The notes under the pieces were generated by a model. It made no database searches and had not been told where the DNA came from. It saw only the letters and a list, made by a program, of their open reading frames with translations. Shown here in pieces: positions 57,217-64,000 of a DNA stretch of 64,000 nt (position 1 is the stretch's first letter; the number at the start of each line of letters is the position of its first letter). This stretch comes from Stygiobacter electus (GTDB lineage Bacteria; Bacteroidota; Ignavibacteria; Ignavibacteriales; Melioribacteraceae). Location: assembly GCA_029210465.1 (NCBI GenBank), contig JARGDL010000011.1, positions 1 to 64,000 of the forward strand, in the 5' to 3' direction. A program made the position numbers and the translations under genes.

Positions 57217-57403
57217 TTTTTATCTCTGAATTTTTGTTTTTGATATTGTTATCCAAGGGAATATTACCCATGTAATTTAAGTAATGTTTTTTTCTTGTAA
57301 ATGTCCAAAAAATCAATACAACAAAAGATAAAAAGAAAGTTATTAATGAAATTATCGGAACAATAGAAGAATCATTTAATTGTCTAAAATATTCACCAAT
57401 CAT
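57200..57403 (-). CDS. ccoQ: CcoQ-like small membrane protein
   Basis: The 67 residues have one hydrophobic helix (VPIISLITFFLSFVVLIFWT) and a charged tail with Lys/Asn. Position between ccoNO and ccoP, with overlaps of 4 and 17 bases, gives the assignment; sequence alone would not. Confidence 0.78.
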   Translation of the reverse strand: MIGEYFRQLNDSSIVPIISLITFFLSFVVLIFWTFTRKKHYLNYMGNIPLDNNIKNKNSEIKNETTK

Positions 57404-59529
57404 TTTGAACTCGCTGAATTATTTCCTTTAATATCAGTTCCCAATCTTTGTAGGTATGCAATAAGAGCAATAATTTCTTTATCGGGTTCTGCTGGTGCAC
57501 CATTATTGATTAAATCTTCTGCAATTTTGTTCGCCTGTTTTTTCAAATCTTCATTTGCAATATCTTCGTAACCTTTAGGATATGGAACTCCAACTGAACG
57601 TAAAGCATTAATTTTTACTTTAGTAGTTGAAATATCAAGCTGATTAGTATATAACCATGGAAATCTTGGCATAATAGAACCAGGAGACATTGAACGAGGA
57701 TCTTCCATGTGCATGAAATGCCAAAGATTAGAATATTTTCCGCCAACACGCATCAAATCAGGACCAGTTCTTTTAGAACCCCAAAGAAACGGATGATCAT
57801 AAACATATTCACCAGCTTTTGAATATTCACCATATCTTTCAGTTTCACTTCTAAATGGACGAACTAATTGAGAATGACAAGCATTACAACCTTCCCGAAT
57901 ATAAATATCACGTCCTTGAAGTTCTAAAGGTGAATAAGGTTTAACACTTGAAATTGTAGGAACATTAGTTTTAACAGCATACATCGGAATGATTTGAACT
58001 AATCCACCAATAGTAACAACAATGAATGAAAGAATAGCAAATTTAACAGGTCTTTTTTCCAACCAACGATGAATCTGACCACGTTTCATTTTTTCGTTAT
58101 CTTTTTCTAAAGGAGCTGCTTCGGTTTCTTCATTTTTTATAAAAGAACCACTTTTAGCTGTTTTAATTAAATTATATGCTAATAAGAACAAACCAGTAAA
58201 ATAAAGTAAACCACCAAACGAGCGGATGATATAGAATGGAATAATTTGTAAAGTAGTTTCAAGAAAATTAGGATACTGAAGAACTCCAAGTGGTGTAAAT
58301 TGTTTCCACATTAAAGCTTGTGCAATACCACTCCAATACATTGGAACTGCCCAAAAAACAATTCCTAAAGTAGCAATCCAAAAATGAAGGTTTGCTAATT
58401 TTTTTGAATAAAGTTCAGTCCCCCACATTCTTGGAATAATCCAATAAAGAATTCCAAAAGAAAGCATGCCATTCCAACCTAAAGCTCCAATATGAACATG
58501 GGCAACCGTCCAATCTGTAAAATGAGAAATGGCATTAACATTTTTTAAGGAAAGCATTGGACCTTCAAAAGTAGCCATACCATAAGCTGTAACAGCGACA
58601 ACCATAAATTTAAGAATTGGATTATCACGAACACGATCCCAAGCTCCACGCAATGTTAATAGTCCATTTAACATACCACCCCAAGATGGTGCAATTAACA
58701 TTATTGAAAATACTGTTCCCAAAGATTGAGCCCAATCTGGAAGTGCTGAATAAAGAAGGTGGTGAGGACCAGCCCAAATATAAATAAAAATTAAAGCCCA
58801 AAAGTGTAAGATTGATAATCTATATGAATAAACGGGACGATTAGCTGCTTTCGGTAAAAAGTAATACATCAATCCTAAATATGGTGTAGTTAAAAAGAAA
58901 GCAACAGCGTTATGTCCATACCACCATTGAACTAATGCATCTTGCACACCAGCGTAAACAGAATAACTCTTTAAAAAAGTCACTGGAATTTCAATTGAAT
59001 TTACAACATGAAGCATTGTAACTGTAACCCAAGTTGCAATATAAAACCATAATGCAACGTACATATGCTTTTCACGGCGTTTGGCTATTGTTCCAAAAAG
59101 ATTAATTCCAAAAGCAATCCAAACTACTGCAATTGCAATGTCAATTGGCCATTCAAGTTCAGCATATTCTTTACTTGTTGTAATACCTAATGGAAGAGTT
59201 ATTGCGGCGGCAAGAATTATTAATTGCCAACCCCAAAAATGAAATTTACTTAAGAAATCACTAAACATTCTTGCTTTCGTTACTCTTTGAGTAGAGTAAT
59301 AAACTCCAGCAAAAATTATATTTCCTACAAATGCAAAAATAACTGCATTTGTATGTAAAGCTCTTATTCGTCCAAAAGTTAAATATGGAATACCAAAACT
59401 TAATTCTGGAAGATATAATTGAATTGCGATAATCAATCCAACTAACATTCCTACTATTGCAAATACAACTGCGGCAAGCAGGAAGTTTTTTACTATTTGA
59501 TTATCATAACTAAATTTTTCAACCTGCAT
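57400..59529 (-). CDS. ccoNO: Fused cbb3 oxidase subunits I and II (CcoN-CcoO)
   Basis: The 709-residue protein joins a 12-helix CcoN catalytic subunit (His ligands in MLHVVNSIE, WWYGHNAVAFF, AGPHHLLYS and HVHIGALGWNG) to a C-terminal CcoO. In the latter, a heme motif EGCNACHSQLVRPF (about residue 547) and GEYVYDHPFLWGSKRTGPDL are characteristic. Fusion of these subunits is seen in Bacteroidota-type cbb3 oxidases. It reduces O2 at low concentration. AGGAG lies 8 bases before the ATG; the preceding gene is ccoS. Confidence 0.92.
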   Translation of the reverse strand: MQVEKFSYDNQIVKNFLLAAVVFAIVGMLVGLIIAIQLYLPELSFGIPYLTFGRIRALHTNAVIFAFVGNIIFAGVYYSTQRVTKARMFSDFLSKFHFWGWQLIILAAAITLPLGITTSKEYAELEWPIDIAIAVVWIAFGINLFGTIAKRREKHMYVALWFYIATWVTVTMLHVVNSIEIPVTFLKSYSVYAGVQDALVQWWYGHNAVAFFLTTPYLGLMYYFLPKAANRPVYSYRLSILHFWALIFIYIWAGPHHLLYSALPDWAQSLGTVFSIMLIAPSWGGMLNGLLTLRGAWDRVRDNPILKFMVVAVTAYGMATFEGPMLSLKNVNAISHFTDWTVAHVHIGALGWNGMLSFGILYWIIPRMWGTELYSKKLANLHFWIATLGIVFWAVPMYWSGIAQALMWKQFTPLGVLQYPNFLETTLQIIPFYIIRSFGGLLYFTGLFLLAYNLIKTAKSGSFIKNEETEAAPLEKDNEKMKRGQIHRWLEKRPVKFAILSFIVVTIGGLVQIIPMYAVKTNVPTISSVKPYSPLELQGRDIYIREGCNACHSQLVRPFRSETERYGEYSKAGEYVYDHPFLWGSKRTGPDLMRVGGKYSNLWHFMHMEDPRSMSPGSIMPRFPWLYTNQLDISTTKVKINALRSVGVPYPKGYEDIANEDLKKQANKIAEDLINNGAPAEPDKEIIALIAYLQRLGTDIKGNNSASSK

Positions 59530-59552
59530 TAGTTTCTCCTGATAAAAGTTAG

Positions 59553-59711
59553 TTAATCATTTTTTTCTTTTTTTGATTCATCGAATAAAATTCTTATCGA
59601 AGGTGTAAATTTATCATCGTATTGACCTGATTTTACAGCCCAGAGATATGCACCTAAAAAAATTAAAGCAACAATTAAACTAGCTGCGATTAAGACTAAA
59701 ACAATTTGCAT
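59553..59711 (-). CDS. ccoS: CcoS (FixS) cbb3 maturation protein
   Basis: A 52-codon gene between ccoI and ccoNO. The peptide begins MQIVLVLIAASLIVALIFLG and continues AYLWAVKSGQYDDKFTPSIR, then ILFD: one transmembrane helix, the signature WAVKSGQYDD and the conserved RILFD box of the CcoS family. Its ATG shares one base with the TAA of ccoI (TAATG), so they are coupled. CcoS is required for heme/copper insertion in oxidases of this class. Confidence 0.9.
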   Translation of the reverse strand: MQIVLVLIAASLIVALIFLGAYLWAVKSGQYDDKFTPSIRILFDESKKEKND

Positions 59712-62122
59712 TAAATTAATCCTTTTTTATTTGCTAATAAATTTGTTGCTATGGTTGTAAAAATTACAACTGATATTGAACTTAAAGGCATAAGAATGGC
59801 TGCAAATAATGGAGTAAGTTTGCCTTCAAATGCAAAAGTTAATCCAATAATATTATAAATTATTGAAAGGACAAAACTTGCAATAATTATTTTTTTACTT
59901 GTTTTAGAGAAATTAATAAAAACATTTATTAGTCTAAAAGATTGTGAATCTAAAATAGCATCACTTGCTGGGGTAAAATTATTTGTGTTATCGGTTATTG
60001 AAATTCCAACATCACTTTGTTTTAATGCTCCAGCATCATTTAATCCATCTCCAAACATTAAAACTTTCTTGTTTTGATTTTGTAGTTTTTCTATAAAATT
60101 TAATTTGTCGTGAGGTGAGTAATTGAAATATAAGCCAGCATTTCCATGGAATATTTCATTCAAATTATTTTTTTCGCTTTCGTTATCTCCACTTAAAACA
60201 AAGATTTGATATTTCTTTAAAAGTTGTGAAACAATTTCTTTCAGCCCAGCTCTATATTTATTTTTTATTTCAAAATAACCTTTTATTTCTTCATTAATTG
60301 CAACAAATACTTTTGTTGAATCAAGTTCATTTTGATTTTTGTTCGTAACAAACTGTTCTGATCCAATTTTAATTTTGTTTTTATTTACTAATGCTATAAT
60401 ACCTTGTCCGATATTTTCTTCATAATTTTCAACAGGATATATTCTGTTTGGTGATAAGAAATTAAAGATTGCTCTGCTTAACGGATGGGTTGAATTTGCA
60501 ACAACTGATTTAATTAAATCTTTTTCATTTTCAGATAAGTCCAAACCAATAAAATTAACAAGAGAATTATTCCTTTCGGTTATAGTTCCTGTTTTATCAA
60601 AAACAATAGTATCAATGGAAGAAAGCTTTTCTACTATAAAAGTATTTTTTAGATAAAATTTATTTTTGCCAAAAATTCTTAATGTGTTTCCAAGAGTAAA
60701 AGGGGTTGATAATGCTAAAGCACAAGGGCAGGCAACAATTAAAACTGCAGTGAAAGCATCAAATGCAATTTTATAATTTGGTAAAGCAAAAAGAGCAGCT
60801 AATACTGCAAATGAAATTATTCCGAATGTGAAATATTTACTTACAATATTAGCAAAACTTGTAATTTGCGATTCTTCATTCCTATTAAAAGCAGTTCTAT
60901 TCCAAAGTTGAGTTAAATAACTTTGTGAGACATTTTTAATAGTTTCAACTTCAATTGCGCTACCAATTTGTTTCCCACCTGCAAAAATTGTTTCACCATT
61001 CTGAACATTTACAGGAAATAATTCACCTGTAACAAAACTGTAATCGATATTTCCAAAACCTTTAATTAAAATTGAATCGGCAGGTATAATTTCATTGTTT
61101 TTTACAATGATTCTTTGTCCAACTTTTAGTTTTTCTACTGGAATTGTTGTTTCATTATCACCATTTTTAATTGTTACAGCGATAGGAAAATATGATTTAT
61201 AATTTCTTTCAAAGTTCAGTGTATCATAAGTTTTATTTTGAAAAACTTTCCCAATTAAAAGAAAGAAAACTAAACCTGTTAATGAATCTAAATAACCAGC
61301 TCCACCTAGGAAAATAATATCATAAATACTTCTTAAGAATAAAACAAAAATTCCTAGTGCAAGAGGAACATCAATGTTTACAATTTTTTTCTTTAAACCT
61401 TTCCATGCAGAGATAAAATAATCGTTACTGCTGTAAAAAAATACTGGTAACGAAAGCAAAATATTTATGTAAGAAAAAATTTGTTTGAGTTCACTATGTT
61501 CAACAACATTAATTGATAAATATTCTGGGAAACTTAAAAGCATAATGTTACCAAAACTAAATCCTGCAATTCCAATTTTATAGTAAAGATTTTTGTACTC
61601 ATTATAAACTGCTGTTTCATTCTTTGCGTCAAGATTTAGTAAAGGTTCATATCCAAGTGAATCAAGCAGCTCAACGATTTTCTTTAATGAAGTGATTTTT
61701 TCAGCGAATGTGATAAAAAGTTTTTTTTGGAGAAAATTAACTCGCGAAGAAATTATTCCATTATCAAGTTTGTAAAGATTTTCTAAAATCCAAATACATG
61801 AACTGCAGTGCATTTGTGGAATGCTGAAAGCAACATTGGTCTTTTTGCCATCAGAAAATTCAATTAACTTTTGCTTGAGATCTTCATCATCAAGAAAATC
61901 ATAATTTCGTTTTGTGTAATATTTCCTTGTATTACCGGGCGATTGTTCAATTGAATAATAAGTGCAAAGATTATTTTGATCTAAAAGTTCATAAACAGTT
62001 TTGCATCCATTGCAACAAAAAATTTTATCGTTAATTCTAATTGAATCATCCGAACATTCTTCGCTGCAATGATAGCAAAGTGTTTTAGTAGTTATTTTTT
62101 CTTTTAGTAATTCTTCTTTCAA
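59711..62122 (-). CDS. ccoI: Copper-translocating P-type ATPase (CcoI/FixI)
   Basis: The 803-residue protein has an N-terminal Cys-rich metal-binding region (CYHCSEECSDDSI, FCCNGCKTVY), an HMA-like domain with MHCSSC, and the P-type core: ACPCALALSTPF (metal site), FDKTGTIT (phosphorylated Asp), STHPLSR and MFGDGLNDAGAL. It would supply copper for the cbb3 oxidase. The frame opens with TTG at 62122; the next upstream codons include a stop and no in-frame ATG lies nearby, so a TTG start is proposed. First gene of the operon. Confidence 0.9.
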   Translation of the reverse strand: MKEELLKEKITTKTLCYHCSEECSDDSIRINDKIFCCNGCKTVYELLDQNNLCTYYSIEQSPGNTRKYYTKRNYDFLDDEDLKQKLIEFSDGKKTNVAFSIPQMHCSSCIWILENLYKLDNGIISSRVNFLQKKLFITFAEKITSLKKIVELLDSLGYEPLLNLDAKNETAVYNEYKNLYYKIGIAGFSFGNIMLLSFPEYLSINVVEHSELKQIFSYINILLSLPVFFYSSNDYFISAWKGLKKKIVNIDVPLALGIFVLFLRSIYDIIFLGGAGYLDSLTGLVFFLLIGKVFQNKTYDTLNFERNYKSYFPIAVTIKNGDNETTIPVEKLKVGQRIIVKNNEIIPADSILIKGFGNIDYSFVTGELFPVNVQNGETIFAGGKQIGSAIEVETIKNVSQSYLTQLWNRTAFNRNEESQITSFANIVSKYFTFGIISFAVLAALFALPNYKIAFDAFTAVLIVACPCALALSTPFTLGNTLRIFGKNKFYLKNTFIVEKLSSIDTIVFDKTGTITERNNSLVNFIGLDLSENEKDLIKSVVANSTHPLSRAIFNFLSPNRIYPVENYEENIGQGIIALVNKNKIKIGSEQFVTNKNQNELDSTKVFVAINEEIKGYFEIKNKYRAGLKEIVSQLLKKYQIFVLSGDNESEKNNLNEIFHGNAGLYFNYSPHDKLNFIEKLQNQNKKVLMFGDGLNDAGALKQSDVGISITDNTNNFTPASDAILDSQSFRLINVFINFSKTSKKIIIASFVLSIIYNIIGLTFAFEGKLTPLFAAILMPLSSISVVIFTTIATNLLANKKGLI

Positions 62123-62249
62123 TTGAAATTATGATTAGTTAATTTTTAGTACATCAAAAATTAATAAAAATAGACCTTATATCGAAATAAATTCTCTGAA
62201 TTAAATTATTTAATTGTTACTATTTTTACAAAAACAAATTGAGGATTAG

Positions 62250-63023
62250 ATGGAATCTTTAAAAAACAAAATTGTATTTATAACTGGTGCATCATCAGGA
62301 ATTGGAAAATCAACCGCTTATGCATTTGCTAAAAATGGTTCAAATATTATAATCACCGCAAGAAGAAAAAATTTAATCGTTGAAATTGCTGATGATATTA
62401 AAAAAAAATATGGAGTTAATGTTTTACCAATTCAGCTTGATGTAAGAAATAAAGATGAGGTTATTGAAACGATAAAATCATTACCTAAAGAATGGGAAAA
62501 TATTGACATCTTAATTAACAATGCTGGTTTGGCAAAAGGATTAAATAAATTTTATGAAGATGATCCTAATAATTGGGATGAGATGATTGATACAAATGTA
62601 AAAGGTTTATTATTTGTAACACATGCAATTTTACCTGGCATGATAGAAAGAGGATTTGGTCATATAATTAATATTGGTTCAATTGCTGGTCACGAGGCAT
62701 ATCCAAAAGGTGCAGTTTATTGTGCAACAAAACACGCAGTTGATGCAATAACTCGTTCAGTTAGAATGGATACAATTGATAAAAATATTTTAGTTAGTAC
62801 AATTGATGCAGGATTAGTAGAAACGAATTTTTCAAATATTAGATTTAATGGAGATACCGAAAAAGCGAAAGCTGTTTATAAAGGATTAAAACCATTAACA
62901 GGTGATGATATAGCAGATGCAATTATTTTTTGTGCTTCACGTCCGCCGCATGTTAATATTGCAGAAATTACTTTGCTTGCAGCAAGACAAGCATCGGCAA
63001 CTATAGTTTACAGAGAGGAATAA
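62250..63023 (+). CDS. Short-chain dehydrogenase/reductase (YdfG-like)
   Basis: The 257 residues show the SDR cofactor loop VFITGASSGIGKSTA (about 9-23), NNAG (90s) and the catalytic set with Ser in IGSIAG and YCATK (Tyr-x3-Lys). The C-terminal PPHVNIAEITLLAARQAS matches YdfG-type 3-hydroxyacid/malonic semialdehyde reductases. GAGG lies before the ATG. It is divergent from ccoI. Confidence 0.87.
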   Translation: MESLKNKIVFITGASSGIGKSTAYAFAKNGSNIIITARRKNLIVEIADDIKKKYGVNVLPIQLDVRNKDEVIETIKSLPKEWENIDILINNAGLAKGLNKFYEDDPNNWDEMIDTNVKGLLFVTHAILPGMIERGFGHIINIGSIAGHEAYPKGAVYCATKHAVDAITRSVRMDTIDKNILVSTIDAGLVETNFSNIRFNGDTEKAKAVYKGLKPLTGDDIADAIIFCASRPPHVNIAEITLLAARQASATIVYREE

Positions 63024-63038
63024 TAAATATTAAAGTCT

Positions 63039-63085
63039 GTCACCCTGAGCCCGCCTGATGGTAGTCAGACTTGTCGAAGGGTGAC
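63039..63085. repeat. GTCACCCT...AGGGTGAC palindromic repeat
   Basis: GTCACCCTGAGC at one end and GTCGAAGGGTGAC at the other form inverted arms, with a second pair (GTCTG at 63035-63039, CAGAC at 63066-63070) inside a roughly 50-base element. It lies between two converging genes. It matches the general CACCCTGAGC/GTCGAAGGGTG palindrome dispersed in many Bacteroidota and environmental genomes. It may also act as a bidirectional terminator, but it lacks a U-tract. Confidence 0.7.
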
Positions 63086-63121
63086 AATTTATAGATTTAC
63101 ATAAATATTAAAAATTTCTTT

Positions 63122-63733
63122 TCAATAAAATACACTCAAATCGCCAGCACCCTCACGAATTATTTCAGGTTCTTCACCACTTAAATCAACTATACTTGAT
63201 GGTGTCCCTTCAAGATGACCAACTGATAACATTAAATCTACCTGATAATCAAAAATTAATTTTATTTCATCTGGATTGTATAGAACTTCACTTTTTCGAT
63301 TTGTAACACTTGTGCTTACAATGGGATTTCCTAATTCTTTTACTAAAGTTAATGCAACTTCATGATTGGGAACTCGAATTCCAACTGTGTGGCGTTTTGT
63401 CCATAATGTTTTGGGAACTTCTCTAGCTGCTGGTAAAACAAAAGTATATGGACCGGGTAACAATTTTTTCATTTTCTTATAAGCAAAATCTGAAACCTTA
63501 GCGTATTTGGAAATATCTTTCAAGTTAGGGCAAATAAAACTAAATAATTTAGTACCAGCATCTTGTTTTATTGCATAGACTCTTTCAAGTGCCGCTTTGT
63601 TAAAAATATCGCAACCAATTCCATAAACGGTATCGGTTGGATAAATTATTACTCCACCATTCTTTAATACTTCAACTGCTTTGTTGATAAAACGAGTTTG
63701 TGGATTTACCGGATGTAGTTCGTAATACTCCAT
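63122..63733 (-). CDS. YciO/YrdC-family (Sua5-like) protein
   Basis: The 203-residue protein begins YELHPVNPQTRFINKAVEVL, like E. coli YciO, followed by GGVIIYPTDTVYGIGCDI, KLLPGPYTFVLPA, HTVGIRVPNHEVA, VSTSVTNRKSEV and a C-terminal SSIVDLSGEEPEIIREGAGD. YrdC/Sua5 proteins make threonylcarbamoyl-AMP for tRNA t6A; YciO is a related branch with weaker or unclear activity. A strong GGAAGGAG site precedes the ATG. Confidence 0.85.
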   Translation of the reverse strand: MEYYELHPVNPQTRFINKAVEVLKNGGVIIYPTDTVYGIGCDIFNKAALERVYAIKQDAGTKLFSFICPNLKDISKYAKVSDFAYKKMKKLLPGPYTFVLPAAREVPKTLWTKRHTVGIRVPNHEVALTLVKELGNPIVSTSVTNRKSEVLYNPDEIKLIFDYQVDLMLSVGHLEGTPSSIVDLSGEEPEIIREGAGDLSVFY

Positions 63734-63873
63734 ACTTGGCTCCTTCCTTAATTTAATGAGATTATTGTTGTAGAAGTATTTTCATGTGGCTCGTGGAAAT
63801 TTCAATCTCAAGTAAATAAGATATTTTTAAATTGTCAAGAGTAATTTTACTATTTTTCATTAAAAAAATTTTT

Positions 63874-64000
63874 ATGAAAAAGAAAAAAATTTCAAAACAA
63901 GTTATCATTTTAGGATTAGTAAGTTTCTTTACTGATTTTTCAAGTGAAATGCTTTATCCCATCACGCCAATTTTTCTTACTTCCATTCTTGGTGCTTCAA
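63874..64000 (+). CDS. MFS transporter, 5' end (cut by window)
   Basis: The start ATG at 63874 reads MKKKKISKQVIILGLVSFFT, then DFSSEMLYPITPIFLTSILG, the first transmembrane helix and following loop of an MFS transporter (DFSSEMxYPIxPxFL is typical of a drug/metabolite subgroup). The rest is outside the window. The frame is open to the last base. Confidence 0.7.
   Translation, partial: MKKKKISKQVIILGLVSFFTDFSSEMLYPITPIFLTSILGAS

Noticed and set aside
62123..62249. FNR-type anaerobic regulatory box before the cbb3 operon
   Set aside because: I looked for TTGAT-N4-ATCAA dyads in the divergent gap and found none convincing.
63622..63733. Sua5 N-terminal extension or fusion
   Set aside because: The start with GGAAGGAG fits a standalone YciO-type protein of about 203 residues; no extra domain is present.

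Overview
The window is AT-rich, gene-dense bacterial DNA. The organism is most likely a member of the Bacteroidota/Ignavibacteriota group, probably Ignavibacteria-like. Evidence for this is two secreted proteins with the type IX secretion tail containing NYPNPFNPT, a PorV/PorQ-like outer-membrane protein, TonB-receptor biology, a fused CcoNO cbb3 oxidase, a propeller-type sensor kinase, and purine-rich ribosome binding sites (AAGGA/GGAG). This lineage call is inference from protein style; no rRNA is present.

Layout. 1-1630: a lipoprotein gene with an in-frame TGA, then a gene-poor stretch with the C-terminal scrap of an integron-type tyrosine recombinase. 1631-10525 (minus strand): a tight six-gene operon that reads as peptidoglycan turnover and muropeptide recycling: GHL10 glycosidase lipoprotein, AMIN/amidase_3 amidase, BadF-type sugar kinase, AmpG-type permease, NlpC/P60 endopeptidase, and a Tat-exported L-Ala-D/L-Glu epimerase. 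10659-14459 (plus): a propeller/Y_Y_Y/HisKA_3 sensor kinase and its NarL-type response regulator. 14505-14766: an unusual inverted array of degenerate hexamers. 14807-17185: a second GHL10 protein, this one with a T9SS tail. 17403-26278: a TonB-dependent receptor, PorV-like protein, IPT lipoprotein and T9SS-secreted propeller protein, ending at a clear terminator. A 16-bp dyad recurs upstream of the divergent operon/kinase pair, the response regulator and the TonB receptor. I propose it as the operator that ties these units into one envelope-glycan regulon.

26387-34107: a five-gene operon of glycosyltransferase, HIT-like DUF4922 protein, FAD/Fe-S oxidoreductase, alpha-oxoamine-synthase-like enzyme and DAP-decarboxylase-like enzyme; its pathway is not recognised. 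34100-44312: cytidylate-kinase-like protein, amidase, HAD phosphatase, M23 peptidase, TPR/outer-membrane protein, and an MBOAT acyltransferase operon. 44456-50321: small secreted or hypothetical proteins, a tRNA-Arg(CCG), a secreted protein with an excisionase-like C-terminus, a NagX/HGSNAT-like acyltransferase, a CBS protein, and a ThiF-ThiS-rhodanese trio facing an aldehyde ferredoxin oxidoreductase (50371-52548).

52650-62122 (minus): a cbb3 oxidase operon, ccoI-ccoS-ccoNO-ccoQ-ccoP-ccoG-ccoH, followed by a TauE/SafE-like (DsbD_2-type) membrane protein and translationally coupled HD and SixA genes. The 52-codon ccoS was found by reading the sequence directly. 62250-64000: an SDR oxidoreductase, a palindromic repeat, a YciO-type protein and the start of an MFS transporter cut by the window end.
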